Of a stretch of 64,000 bases of DNA, positions 10,098 to 19,750 are shown one piece after another; position 1 is the stretch's first letter, and each line of letters opens with the position of its first letter. The stretch is taken from contig NZ_PDWT01000002.1 of assembly GCF_010093345.1 (NCBI RefSeq), forward strand, positions 496,001 to 560,000, read 5' to 3'. A program made the translations under genes and the position numbers. The DNA comes from Pseudoxanthomonas yeongjuensis (lineage in GTDB: Bacteria > Pseudomonadota > Gammaproteobacteria > Xanthomonadales > Xanthomonadaceae). The notes under the pieces were generated by a model. That model was not told the origin of the DNA. It was given only the letters and a program-made list of their open reading frames with translations, and searched no databases.

Positions 10098-12266
10098 ATG
10101 TCGATTTCCATGCGTTCGGCGGTGCTTTCTTTGCTTCTTGGCCTGGCCTCGCCGCTTGTCTCCGCCGGGCCGGCGGTTGCAGAAGGAGCGGATCAGGACG
10201 TTCTCGCGTTGGTGCGGGCGCCGGGATTCTTCAGTCCGGTGCTTTCGGAAGACGGGCGTTGGCTGGCTTATCTGCGGCGCACCACCTCGCTCGAAGAAAA
10301 CGGCTATCGGTACGCCGCTGTCGTCCGATCCGCGGACGGCAGCGGCACCGAGCGGGTGCTCGTCGAGGGCAAGATCATCACCAGTCCCTACGGGGGAGGC
10401 TTCCTGGCGTGGTCGCCTGTGGGCGAAGAACTTGCCTTCAGCGTTCCGGGCGGCGGCGGGATCGAACTGTATTCGCCGGCCACGCAGGCGCGCCGGAAAC
10501 TGGCGATTCCCGCCTCGGCAAAAAGATTGTTCACGGTGGGTACCAGCGGCTTCAAGTGGTCGCCGGACGGCAAGAGGATCGCTTTCACCGCGCCCGATCC
10601 GGAAGCTGCGGATTCCAACGGCGGCACGCCCGATCCGAACGTCGGCTCGGAGCTGGACGAAAACTGGGATCCGGTGCGAGCGGCCGGCACCCCCGACGCG
10701 CTGCGCTCGTTTCCGCACCAACCGGCGCTGCTGTGGGTGATGGGCCTGCAGGATGGAAAGACGAAGCGCCTGACCGGCAAGACCCTGGATGTGATGGCCT
10801 ACTCATGGGCTCCCGACGGGCGCCGATTGGCGGTGTCTGCGGGCATCGATTTCCGTTTGACGCGGTCCGGTCTGGGCGCGGACCTGTATGTGGTGGACAG
10901 TGTGGACGGCAGCAGCCGGCCATTGCCCACGCAGCGCGGCGGCGGAATGGATCCGGCCTGGTCTCCGGATGGGAAGTGGATCGCCTTCACTTCGCAGATG
11001 CCGTTCACGACCGATGCCGCGCCCTACAATCTGCGCCATAACAGGAGCCTGTACCGGATAAAAGCGGACGGCAGCGAAGCGGCTGCCGATCTTCTGGCCG
11101 ATGCGCGTCGGCACCCGTGGTTGCCGGTCCACGTGAGCAACCTGGTGTGGTCGGCCGATAGCCGGGATCTTTACTTCGAAGGCGGAGCCGAATTGCGGTC
11201 CGGCGCTTTCCGCGCGCGGCCGGATGACATGGCCGTTTCCGCGGACACGCCGCGCGATGCGCTTGCCCAATACGGTTCGTGCGGCCGCAATGCGCGGGGT
11301 GCGGTCGCCTGCGTCCGCCAGGCGCCCACGAAGGCGCCTGAAATCGTGGTCCGCGATGTGCCAGCGGGCGACTGGCGCGTGCTCGAACGCTGGAACGGGG
11401 ACCGGATCTTCGACGGATTGTCCAGCGAGATCGTCCAATGGCGCAGTGCGGACGGCAAATGGGACGTGCACGGCATCCTGATCAAGCCGCCGGGTTTCGA
11501 TCCCCGACGCAAGTACCCGCTGATGGTTTATGTCGAGGGTGGACCGAGCATGGTGCGAGCGGAGTTCGGTGTCGCCAGCCAGTATCCGTTGCTGGCCTGG
11601 GCCCGGCGTGGTTACCTGGTGCTGGCGCCGAATACGCGGGGCAGGTCGGGCTACGGGCCCGCGTTCAGTGCCGCGATCGCCGACGAGCGCAGCGAGCACA
11701 TCGGCCCGCATGGCGATGTCGTGTCCGGCGTGGATGCATTGGTGAAGCAAGGCATCGTCGATCCGCAACGCATGGGCATCACCGGCTTCAGTTATGGCTT
11801 CGGTCTGGGGTTGGAGACGATCGCGCAAACGCAGCGTTTCCGCGCCGCTTCGCTGGGCGACGGCGTCGTGGAGATGCTGAGCGTGGCCTACAGCCAGGCG
11901 GCGATGCCGTGGTACCAGGACCTGCTGCGCGACCTGGCCGGCATAGAAAACATGACCACGCCCGCCGGCGTCGAAGGACTGTTGCGCGAGTCGCCCTTGA
12001 TGCGGATCGGAAACGTCAAAACGCCGGTGCTGGCGGAGTTCGGCAGCATCCATGGCATGGCCGCCACGCAAGGCCGGATCCTGCTGCATGCGCTGCGCCT
12101 GCAAGGCGTGCCGGTGGAGCTCATTGCATATCCACGCACCGGACATGGTGTGGTCGAGCCCCTGCTGCGCATCGACAGCATGCGCAGGAACCTGGAGTGG
12201 TTCGACTACTGGATACAGGGGAAAGGCACGCCACGCATGACCGAGCGCTACGGAGCGAAACAATGA
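10098..12266 (+). CDS. Exported S9-like serine peptidase 2
   Basis: 722 residues from ATG 10098, chosen over an upstream TTG at 10068 because GAGGTAGGA precedes it and a clean signal peptide results (about 27 residues, ending SAGPAVAEG). The middle is a TolB/WD-like propeller with repeated SPDG and APDG turns; the C-terminal third is an alpha/beta-hydrolase with nucleophile motif GFSYG (Ser565) and a histidine in TGHG (His683). The loop that normally supplies the acid (HGxxD) reads FGSIHG here, with no Asp; Glu647 just upstream could substitute. The gene ends with an ATGA overlap into peptidase 3, implying translational coupling. An exported hydrolase acting on peptides is likely; a changed substrate class is possible. 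Confidence 0.88.
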   Translation: MSISMRSAVLSLLLGLASPLVSAGPAVAEGADQDVLALVRAPGFFSPVLSEDGRWLAYLRRTTSLEENGYRYAAVVRSADGSGTERVLVEGKIITSPYGGGFLAWSPVGEELAFSVPGGGGIELYSPATQARRKLAIPASAKRLFTVGTSGFKWSPDGKRIAFTAPDPEAADSNGGTPDPNVGSELDENWDPVRAAGTPDALRSFPHQPALLWVMGLQDGKTKRLTGKTLDVMAYSWAPDGRRLAVSAGIDFRLTRSGLGADLYVVDSVDGSSRPLPTQRGGGMDPAWSPDGKWIAFTSQMPFTTDAAPYNLRHNRSLYRIKADGSEAAADLLADARRHPWLPVHVSNLVWSADSRDLYFEGGAELRSGAFRARPDDMAVSADTPRDALAQYGSCGRNARGAVACVRQAPTKAPEIVVRDVPAGDWRVLERWNGDRIFDGLSSEIVQWRSADGKWDVHGILIKPPGFDPRRKYPLMVYVEGGPSMVRAEFGVASQYPLLAWARRGYLVLAPNTRGRSGYGPAFSAAIADERSEHIGPHGDVVSGVDALVKQGIVDPQRMGITGFSYGFGLGLETIAQTQRFRAASLGDGVVEMLSVAYSQAAMPWYQDLLRDLAGIENMTTPAGVEGLLRESPLMRIGNVKTPVLAEFGSIHGMAATQGRILLHALRLQGVPVELIAYPRTGHGVVEPLLRIDSMRRNLEWFDYWIQGKGTPRMTERYGAKQ

Positions 12267-14848
12267 TTCGAATGAAGACGATGATGCGGCGTCGCGACGC
12301 CGCGTCCCGGGGCAGGACAACGTGCGGTCTCTGGATGGGAATTCTACTGCTGTGCGCCTCGCTGCTGGCACAGGATCTCGCGGCGGCGACCAAGAGCAAT
12401 TCGGGAAGGCCGTTCCGCATCGACGACATCTTCGAGATAGAAAGCCTCGGTCGCTACTACGGCGGACCGTATTCGTTCTCCGAGAACGGCACGCTCGCCT
12501 TTACCCGCGTACGTCCGAAACGCGAGCTCACCAATCACAAATGGGAATACCTGTGGGGCAACGCCGGCAGCGATGTGTGGTTGCAGTCGGGCGACGATGC
12601 GCCGGTCAACCTGACCAAAGGAATCGAAGACGGATCGGGCTGGTGGGCTCCAGAATGGTCGCCGGATGGACGTTACCTGGCGATGCTGTCCACGCGCGGG
12701 GGCAATGTGCACGCCTGGGTGTGGGACGCGCGGGCGCGCCAGTTGAAATTACTCTCCGAACTGGGCGTGGATACGGCCAAGATCCATGCGCGGCCCTATA
12801 CCTGGGTCGATGGCGGACACCTTTTGCTGCCGGTACTACCCGAGGGCGAACAACCCTTGGGCATGCGCATCGAGCTGGCGACGCCGCAGATCGCCAGCCG
12901 CGAATGGCCGAAGGTCGTTGCTGGCAAGGAAACCACCGCCAGTGTGCTGGACAGCGGCGTTCCCGTGGATCTTTCGACCCGACCGCAGGGCCAGTTGCTG
13001 CTGGTGGACATCGCAGCCGGCACATCGTCGCGAGTGGTCGAAGGCAGCACGCTCAACCTGCAGTTGTCGCCACGCGGCGACGCGGTCGCTTTCGTGCGCA
13101 CGGTCGGGATGTATCGTCCCAGGAAAGGCGAGCCGCTTCCGTTCGCGGCCTCGGATACCTATGAAATCGGCCTGGCCACGCTCGCGGGCGAGCGCATCCA
13201 CATCGACGGCCCGAGCAGCCCCAACGTGCTCGCCGATTCGGTACGCTGGTCGCCGGATGGCGCGACCCTGGTTTTCCTGGGTTATCCGGAGGCGGGACGC
13301 AGCGGTTCGCCTTCGCTCTACTACGTGGATCTGCAGAGCCGGAAATCGACCGTGCGCGCGCTGGACGAACTGGACGCCTCCGCCATCGTGCGCGAGAACG
13401 AACGGATCGAATGGACCGACCGGGGAGCGCTGCTGCTGTACGCCGCGCGCCGCGAAGGCAGCCGTGCGCCGGACGTGACTGCGCGCCGGGACTGGTGGTT
13501 GCTGGATCGCGAAGGCGACCCGCGCAATCTGACGGCTTCGATGGCCAAGGTGCCTTCGGAGCTCTGGGTGGAGCCGGGCCATGGGAGTTTCGTCGGACTG
13601 GCGGACGGCGAGATATGGCGCATCCGCGCCGATGCGCCCGCGCAGAATCTCACCGAAGCGTTCTCGCCCTCCATCGCGTCGCTGCAATGGCCCGTCTACG
13701 GCAACAACGGACAGGAACAGTGGCCGCGCCAGAGCGAGGTCTATCGCAAGTTGGTCCTGGAGGCCGGCGAAGGCGACAACGCCCGGCCCTTCTCGCTGGA
13801 CCTGGCCACTGGTCGCGTGGAATCGATCAGGACGCCGGCCGCGCGCGCCGAGCTCAAGGCGTTCGATCCGCGCAGTGGCGATGCCCTGTTCCTGCGCAAC
13901 GACGGCGAAGGATTCCGCCTGTGGCGCACTGCTGCCGGCAGCGCCCGCGCGCTGTCTTTGATCGACGCCAACGGCTTCCTCAACGAGATCAGGCCCGCCT
14001 CCGCACAACGTTTCAGTTACACCAGCCTGAGCGGCCAGAAACTGGAAGCCTGGTTGCTGTTGCCGCCGGAACACCGCAAGGGCGAACGACTGCCGCTGCT
14101 GACCTGGGTCTACGCTGGATCGATGGCACGCGCCACGCCGCCGTCGATCGCCGACCTCGCCTCGGCCAGTTCGTTGAACATGCAGATCCCCGTTGCGCAT
14201 GGCTACGCGGTGCTGGTTCCCAGCATGCCACTGGGCCCGGAAGGCGCTGCGGACGACCCGATGTTGCGCCTGCCCGAAGGCGTGCTACCGGCGGTCGACA
14301 AAGTCGTGGAGATGGGAATCGCCGATCCCAAGCGCCTGTACCTGATGGGGCAGAGTTTTGGCGGCTACTCGACGTATGGACTGGTGACGCAGACCGATCG
14401 CTTCGCCGCTGCCGTCTCGCTGGCGGGACTTTCCAACCTGGTCAGCCTCTACGGCCAGTTCGATGCGCGCCAGCGTTACGGCGACCATCCGCAGGAGAAC
14501 CTGTTCCAGATGGCGCTCAGCGAATCGGCGCAGATCCGCATGGGCGGACCGCCCTGGGAGGAACTGAACCGCTACCTGCGCAACAGCCCGATCTTCCAGG
14601 TGGACAGGGTCAACACGCCTCTGATGATCGTGCAGGGCGATGTCGATTATGTCGCCATCCAGCAGGGCGAGGAGTTCTTCAATGGCCTGTATCGCCAGGG
14701 CAAGCGCGCGCGCTTCGTACGCTACTGGGGCGAAGGCCACGTGCTGGAAAGCCCGGCCAACATCCGCGACATGTGGCAGCGGATCTTCGAATGGTTCGAC
14801 GCATTCCCGGCCGAAGGCAAGGGCGCGTCCGGGGGGGAAGGCAGTTGA
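12263..14848 (+). CDS. Exported S9-family serine peptidase 3
   Basis: 861 residues, starting in the ATGA overlap with peptidase 2. The N-terminus has a basic stretch then a hydrophobic signal core (GILLLCASLLAQDLAAA). A propeller with SPDG turns spans roughly residues 60-520, and the hydrolase domain carries GQSFGG (Ser698), the acid in GDVDY (Asp795) and the base in EGHV (His826): a complete S9 triad. It is the closest paralogue of peptidase 1, sharing WVYAGS, LVPSMPL, YGQFD and the NSP-DRV stretch before the acid loop. It probably acts in the periplasm on the same imported material as its neighbours. Exact specificity cannot be read from sequence. Confidence 0.93.
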   Translation: MIRMKTMMRRRDAASRGRTTCGLWMGILLLCASLLAQDLAAATKSNSGRPFRIDDIFEIESLGRYYGGPYSFSENGTLAFTRVRPKRELTNHKWEYLWGNAGSDVWLQSGDDAPVNLTKGIEDGSGWWAPEWSPDGRYLAMLSTRGGNVHAWVWDARARQLKLLSELGVDTAKIHARPYTWVDGGHLLLPVLPEGEQPLGMRIELATPQIASREWPKVVAGKETTASVLDSGVPVDLSTRPQGQLLLVDIAAGTSSRVVEGSTLNLQLSPRGDAVAFVRTVGMYRPRKGEPLPFAASDTYEIGLATLAGERIHIDGPSSPNVLADSVRWSPDGATLVFLGYPEAGRSGSPSLYYVDLQSRKSTVRALDELDASAIVRENERIEWTDRGALLLYAARREGSRAPDVTARRDWWLLDREGDPRNLTASMAKVPSELWVEPGHGSFVGLADGEIWRIRADAPAQNLTEAFSPSIASLQWPVYGNNGQEQWPRQSEVYRKLVLEAGEGDNARPFSLDLATGRVESIRTPAARAELKAFDPRSGDALFLRNDGEGFRLWRTAAGSARALSLIDANGFLNEIRPASAQRFSYTSLSGQKLEAWLLLPPEHRKGERLPLLTWVYAGSMARATPPSIADLASASSLNMQIPVAHGYAVLVPSMPLGPEGAADDPMLRLPEGVLPAVDKVVEMGIADPKRLYLMGQSFGGYSTYGLVTQTDRFAAAVSLAGLSNLVSLYGQFDARQRYGDHPQENLFQMALSESAQIRMGGPPWEELNRYLRNSPIFQVDRVNTPLMIVQGDVDYVAIQQGEEFFNGLYRQGKRARFVRYWGEGHVLESPANIRDMWQRIFEWFDAFPAEGKGASGGEGS

Positions 14849-14977
14849 GGTGGCATCGCATCGAGGATGCGCACCAACCGACGTAGGGAGTTTGCTTCCC
14901 GGCGCGCCTTTATCGAAGGACGGCATGCATCGCCCGACTTCGCCACTTTTTCCAACGCACAACGCACGAGGCAGGAA

Positions 14978-17248
14978 ATGAGTTTGATGGACAGAATGCG
15001 GGCGAAAAGCCTGCACGCAGCGGCATTGCTGCTGCTATTCACCGCATCGATGTCGCCTGCCTCGGCCGCCCAGGTGCGTGGGGCGACGGTCGAGGATGCC
15101 ATCGCGATGGTGCGCATCCAGCATGGCGTCACGCCCGAGGACGACGTCGCGGCTTTCTCGCCGGATGGCTCGCAGGCGGCATTCGTGACCTGGCGCGGCG
15201 ATCTGGCCCGCAACACCAATGTTTACGAGCTGCGTCTTGTCGACCTGCGGTCACCGCTTGGCGTAAGACCGCCGCACATCGTGCTGACGCGGGAATTCCC
15301 GGGCGAGCGGCGCGACCAGCAGGCCTCGCCGATCAAGCAGCTGCGTTTCGTGCAGGGCGGGAAAGCGATCAGCTACCTCGGCCTTGACAGCGCTGGCCTG
15401 GCACAAGCCTATCTGCTTGATCTCGCGACCGGCACCGAAACCCAGCTTACCCGGCATCCCAGCGCGATCCGGACCTTCACCGTCGGGCCGGATGGCAAGT
15501 TGCTCGCGTTTTCGGCCGTTCTGAATCCGGAAGACGGCAGCGCGCAGCGCATGGAAGACGACGGCGTCTTCATGTGGGATACCGACGTCTTCCCGACGCC
15601 TTCCAAGTTCACCCTGATCTCGCCGGTCCTGTCGCGCATGAATGGATGGAATGCGATCCGCCAGTATTTCCTGGTCGAAGGCGGGCGGAATCGCCTCATC
15701 TTCGATACGCGGCAGAGCCGTCCTGCACTGCCGCTGGACCTGAAGGACGAGAAAGTGGCCGCGGCGCCGACCCAATCGCTGGTCGACGACAGCAGCCTGC
15801 CTTTCGCCGTGCTTCCCGCGTCGCCGGACGGCAAGCATCTGTTGTTGTATCCGTATCAATTGACCGAACATCCGATGCATCCGGAGAAGTACGCCTACTA
15901 CGGCGCTCCGCACATGAACGCCTACACGCACCGCACCGCACCGCTGGTGGGCGTGGTCGACGTGGCCACCGGCAGGATCGAGCCGCTGGTCGATGCCCCG
16001 AGCCCGCAATTCGAACGCTACGAGAGCGGTGCGCCGTTGTGGTCGCCCGACGGCAAGTCCGTCATCGTCTACACCTTGTCGCCCGAACGCCCCGCCGATC
16101 CGCCGTCGTGGGTCGAAGTCGATCTCGACACGCATCGCGTGTCGCCGCTGGGACTGGAAAAGGATTCCCGGCCACTGGCATGGGCCGGGGATGGCCGTAC
16201 CCTGGTGCTCAGCCGCAAGGGCGAACAGTTCGGCAGGCTGGCGCGCGGAAGCGGCCGTGCCTGGGGAAAGGCCGTCTACACCGGCGCGGTGAAGGGCTTC
16301 AATCCGGACTGGTCCGTGGCCAGCGACGGCAGGCTCGTGCTGGGCGTACGCGACGGGCTGCGAGCGGCGCCGGAACTGGTCGCATTCGATCCGGCGACGC
16401 AGCAGAGCACGCCGCTGACCGATCTCAATCCGCAACTGGCGGCCTTGCGTCTGGGTGAGATCGCGCCTTATCACTGGCAAAGCAAGGCGGATGCGCCGGC
16501 GGACGGTTTCCTGGTCAAACCCGTGGATTACCAGCCTGGCAAGCGCTATCCGCTGGTGATACTGCTGGACGACGGCACGCTGCACAAGGAAGGCGAGCCC
16601 TACTTGCTGGACGGTGCCTGGCAACTGAGCGGGCATGCCACGCAGATGCTGGCGGCGCAGGGTTTCATGGTGCTTTATACGCGCGAGCCGCCGATGCGCG
16701 ACGTGGTCGAAACGCCCGCCGAAGGCGAACGCATACGCACGTACACCGAGGCCGCCGTGGCCAAACTGGACAGCGAAGGGTTGATAGACCCGTTGCGGAT
16801 CGGAATCGCGGGCTGGAGCCGCGCCGGCTATTACACGTCGTACCTGCTGATCCATTCCTCGATCAAGTTCGCCGCTGCCAGCAATATCGATGGCGGCGCC
16901 TCCGAGTACACCGACCGCCTGCGGCCCTTCACCGACGAAGAGCTCAAGCGGGTGAGCGCGCCGATCCTGTTCAATTCGCATGGACTGTGGAGCCTGGTCT
17001 ACCACGGCGCGATGGCGGACCGGCTGCTGGCGCTGAATCGTCCGGCGGACATCCTGTATTTCCAGAGCGCATCGCATTCCACCACGCGGCCGCAGCATCG
17101 TCTGCGCTCGCTGGGAAGCAATATCGATTGGTGGCGCTTCTGGCTGATGGACCAGGAGGATCCGGATCCGGCCAAGGTCGCGCAGTACGCGCACTGGCGC
17201 GGCTTGCGCGACATGCGGGCGAAGCCGGCCAGCGGGGTCGGGAAATGA
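14978..17248 (+). CDS. Exported S9-like hydrolase 4, resembling lasso-peptide isopeptidases
   Basis: 756 residues from ATG 14978, chosen because GAGGCAGGA precedes it and a signal peptide follows (AAALLLLFTASMSPASAA). A propeller region leads to a hydrolase domain with nucleophile motif GWSRAG (Ser614) and a distal histidine in SASHS (His700). The acid loop is unusual (FNSHGLW, no Asp in the normal place). The C-terminus pairs a DWWRFWL block with DPDPAKVAQYAHWRGLR, a combination I associate from memory with AtxE2-type lasso-peptide isopeptidases and their S9 relatives; this needs a profile search. It is separated from peptidase 3 by about 130 bases and ends in an ATGA overlap with peptidase 5. 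Hydrolase family is secure; isopeptidase activity is a hypothesis. Confidence 0.82.
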   Translation: MSLMDRMRAKSLHAAALLLLFTASMSPASAAQVRGATVEDAIAMVRIQHGVTPEDDVAAFSPDGSQAAFVTWRGDLARNTNVYELRLVDLRSPLGVRPPHIVLTREFPGERRDQQASPIKQLRFVQGGKAISYLGLDSAGLAQAYLLDLATGTETQLTRHPSAIRTFTVGPDGKLLAFSAVLNPEDGSAQRMEDDGVFMWDTDVFPTPSKFTLISPVLSRMNGWNAIRQYFLVEGGRNRLIFDTRQSRPALPLDLKDEKVAAAPTQSLVDDSSLPFAVLPASPDGKHLLLYPYQLTEHPMHPEKYAYYGAPHMNAYTHRTAPLVGVVDVATGRIEPLVDAPSPQFERYESGAPLWSPDGKSVIVYTLSPERPADPPSWVEVDLDTHRVSPLGLEKDSRPLAWAGDGRTLVLSRKGEQFGRLARGSGRAWGKAVYTGAVKGFNPDWSVASDGRLVLGVRDGLRAAPELVAFDPATQQSTPLTDLNPQLAALRLGEIAPYHWQSKADAPADGFLVKPVDYQPGKRYPLVILLDDGTLHKEGEPYLLDGAWQLSGHATQMLAAQGFMVLYTREPPMRDVVETPAEGERIRTYTEAAVAKLDSEGLIDPLRIGIAGWSRAGYYTSYLLIHSSIKFAAASNIDGGASEYTDRLRPFTDEELKRVSAPILFNSHGLWSLVYHGAMADRLLALNRPADILYFQSASHSTTRPQHRLRSLGSNIDWWRFWLMDQEDPDPAKVAQYAHWRGLRDMRAKPASGVGK

Positions 17249-19671
17249 GGACCGCGCATCGGATTTCCGCTTGGCGCGTCGCGATGTGCCTGCTCGCGTC
17301 GTTGGCTTGCATGGCCTCGGCGTCGGGAGCGAAGGCGGGCGGTGCCGGACAGGGCGAAACCCCGGACGCGTTTCCTTACGAACTCGCGTTCACCGCCAAC
17401 GAGTTTCCCTACAACGAGAACCCGGTGGCTTCGCCATCGGGCGACCGCGTGGCCTATGTCGTCATCGCGCCTCCGGCCACGCAGCCGCAGGATGACCGCT
17501 TCCTGCCTTCGGGAACGCCGACGACCGCGATAGGCGCCAGCCTGCATATCGCATCGGCCGATGCGCGGTCGGCCAGCGCATCGATCGCCGTGTGCGCCGG
17601 AAAAGGCAACCAGTGGGCGCCGGCCTGGTCGCGCGACGGCAGGCAACTCGCGTTCTATTCCGATGCCGATGGCCGCGTGCAACCATGGGTCTATGGGTTG
17701 GATTCCGGCGCATGCCGCCGCGTGTCGGATGCAGTGGTGCGGGGCAGCGTCTTTTCCGGTTCCGAACCGCGCTGGTCGCCGGACGGCGGCACGCTTTATG
17801 TGCCGCTGGACCCGAATCCGCCGACGGCGGAGTCCGGGATCGCCAATAGCAATGCGGCGGTCACCGCGGCTGACGACGGCAAGTCGAAGGCCATCGTCCA
17901 TTTCGGCGGTGGAGAAGCGGGCGAGGTGGCGGGCGAAACGACCAGGTCGGGTTCCAGCCAGGCGTTCATGCTGCGCCACTACAACACTACGCTGGCTGCG
18001 ATTTCGCTGCAGGACGGGCGATCGCGAGTCCTGGTGCCCGCGGAGAACGAGACCCGGCCGAACCGGCTGGAACTGTCGCCTTCCGGGCGCTGGGTCAGCT
18101 ACATGTCGGTAATCCATCCGAAGGAGGAAATCTCCACCGAGTACGTGACCGATCTGCAGGTAGTGCCGTCGGCGGGCGGCACGCCACGGGTGCTGGCCAA
18201 AGGGCTGCAGTCCTCCGAGCACAACGTCAACTACACACGCCTGGACTACCGCTGGCATCCCACCCGGGACCGATTGTTCTATTTGAAGGAAGGCGGCCTA
18301 TGGTCGGTGGACTTCACGGACGATGGTGCCGGGACGCCGCGGCGGCTGGCGGAAGAGCTGGGTGAGCTTGCGCCTGCCGTTCTTTACTTCACCGCAGATG
18401 GGAAAGACCTGCTGGTCGGACTGGATCCGAAGGGCCTGGGGCGCGACCGCGCGCCGCAAGGATTGGCGCTGGTGTCGCTATCCGCGGGCACGGTCAAGCG
18501 CCTGGGATTGCCCAGCGAGAAGGAATGGCAGTTCCTGGATCTGGTTCGCGCCAACGAAAACGTGTTGTGGCAACCGGACCCGGGTTCGCTCTCGGTGGTG
18601 CTGCGCGAACGCGGTACCGGCGAGCAGGCCGTCATGCGTCTCGATATCGGTTCGGACAAGCGCAGTACCCTTGCCAAGGGCATGCACCGGACCAGCGGGT
18701 TCGTTTCGGGCGGCGATCACGGCAACCTGTTCGCGATCTACGAAGACATCGCGACCCCGCCGAACCTCTATCGCTTTTCGGCCAGCGTCGCGCGCGGGCA
18801 AAAGCTGTCGATCATCGATCCGCGGCTGGAAGGTCGTCGTTACGGATCGGCGGAAGTAATCGAAACACGCACGCCGCAGCACGATGGTTCCATGGCCAGC
18901 GTACGCACCACGCTGCTTTTGCCGCCCGGGGCGAAGAAAGGCGACCGCCTGCCCGGCATCGTCATGATCTACTCGGGTTCGGACCTGTCCACGCGCGCCA
19001 GCTATTTCGGTGGCGGCATGGGCAACACGGTTCCCAGCCAGGTGTTCACCAGTCGCGGTTATGCCGTGATCATGGCCAATATCGTACTGGCGCCGGAAGG
19101 CGTGCCAAGCCATCCGGCCGAGCGGATGACCGATGAAGTGCTGGCCCAGGCCTACGCCGTAGCCGATGCCGGTTACGTGGATATCAACCGGCTGGCGGTC
19201 AGCGGCCAATCCTATGGCGGCTACAGCACCGCTTCCATCGTCAGCCATACGAATCTGTTCCGCGCGGGAATTCCCGTCAACGGCACGTTCGATCTGGCCA
19301 GCTTCTACGGTGGAATGGACGATGCCGGCGACAGCCATTGGATACGCTGGGCCGAAAAAGGCCAGGGACGCATGGGCGAAACGCCTTGGGCGAATCCGCA
19401 ACGCTTCATCGACAACTCGCCGTTCTATCGCATCGACCGCATCCATACGCCGTTGCTGATCGTCGCGGGAGAGAAAGACGGCACCGTGCCGTACGAGGAG
19501 TCGAAGAAGCTGTTCGTGGGCCTGCGCCGCCTGGAGCGTCCCGTGCAACTGGCGATCTATCCGGGAGAGGGGCACGTCATCTCGACCTGGTCGACGAAGA
19601 ACGCAGTCGACGCCAGCCGGCGCATGGTGGAATTCCTCGACAAGCATTTGAGGGCGCCCGGAATCCGATGA
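17245..19671 (+). CDS. Exported S9-family serine peptidase 5
   Basis: 808 residues beginning in the ATGA overlap with the preceding hydrolase gene. The signal peptide is about 31 residues (VAMCLLASLACMASASGAKA). A propeller with SPDG and SPSG turns is followed by the hydrolase domain: GQSYGG (Ser656), GEKDG (Asp745) and EGHV (His777) give a full triad. It differs from peptidases 1 and 3 in the segment before the nucleophile (MIYSGS and ANIVLAPEG), so it forms a third subgroup. It is the last of four consecutive S9-type genes after the receptor; the shared order and the overlaps suggest one polycistronic unit and joint action on an imported substrate. Confidence 0.93.
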   Translation: MRTAHRISAWRVAMCLLASLACMASASGAKAGGAGQGETPDAFPYELAFTANEFPYNENPVASPSGDRVAYVVIAPPATQPQDDRFLPSGTPTTAIGASLHIASADARSASASIAVCAGKGNQWAPAWSRDGRQLAFYSDADGRVQPWVYGLDSGACRRVSDAVVRGSVFSGSEPRWSPDGGTLYVPLDPNPPTAESGIANSNAAVTAADDGKSKAIVHFGGGEAGEVAGETTRSGSSQAFMLRHYNTTLAAISLQDGRSRVLVPAENETRPNRLELSPSGRWVSYMSVIHPKEEISTEYVTDLQVVPSAGGTPRVLAKGLQSSEHNVNYTRLDYRWHPTRDRLFYLKEGGLWSVDFTDDGAGTPRRLAEELGELAPAVLYFTADGKDLLVGLDPKGLGRDRAPQGLALVSLSAGTVKRLGLPSEKEWQFLDLVRANENVLWQPDPGSLSVVLRERGTGEQAVMRLDIGSDKRSTLAKGMHRTSGFVSGGDHGNLFAIYEDIATPPNLYRFSASVARGQKLSIIDPRLEGRRYGSAEVIETRTPQHDGSMASVRTTLLLPPGAKKGDRLPGIVMIYSGSDLSTRASYFGGGMGNTVPSQVFTSRGYAVIMANIVLAPEGVPSHPAERMTDEVLAQAYAVADAGYVDINRLAVSGQSYGGYSTASIVSHTNLFRAGIPVNGTFDLASFYGGMDDAGDSHWIRWAEKGQGRMGETPWANPQRFIDNSPFYRIDRIHTPLLIVAGEKDGTVPYEESKKLFVGLRRLERPVQLAIYPGEGHVISTWSTKNAVDASRRMVEFLDKHLRAPGIR

Positions 19672-19750
19672 GAAGGCGCCTTCGCTGATCACCAAGGTAG
19701 GGTCCGGCGCCCCGACAGCGTCTTAATAGACAGGCAGGCGCATCTGCAAC

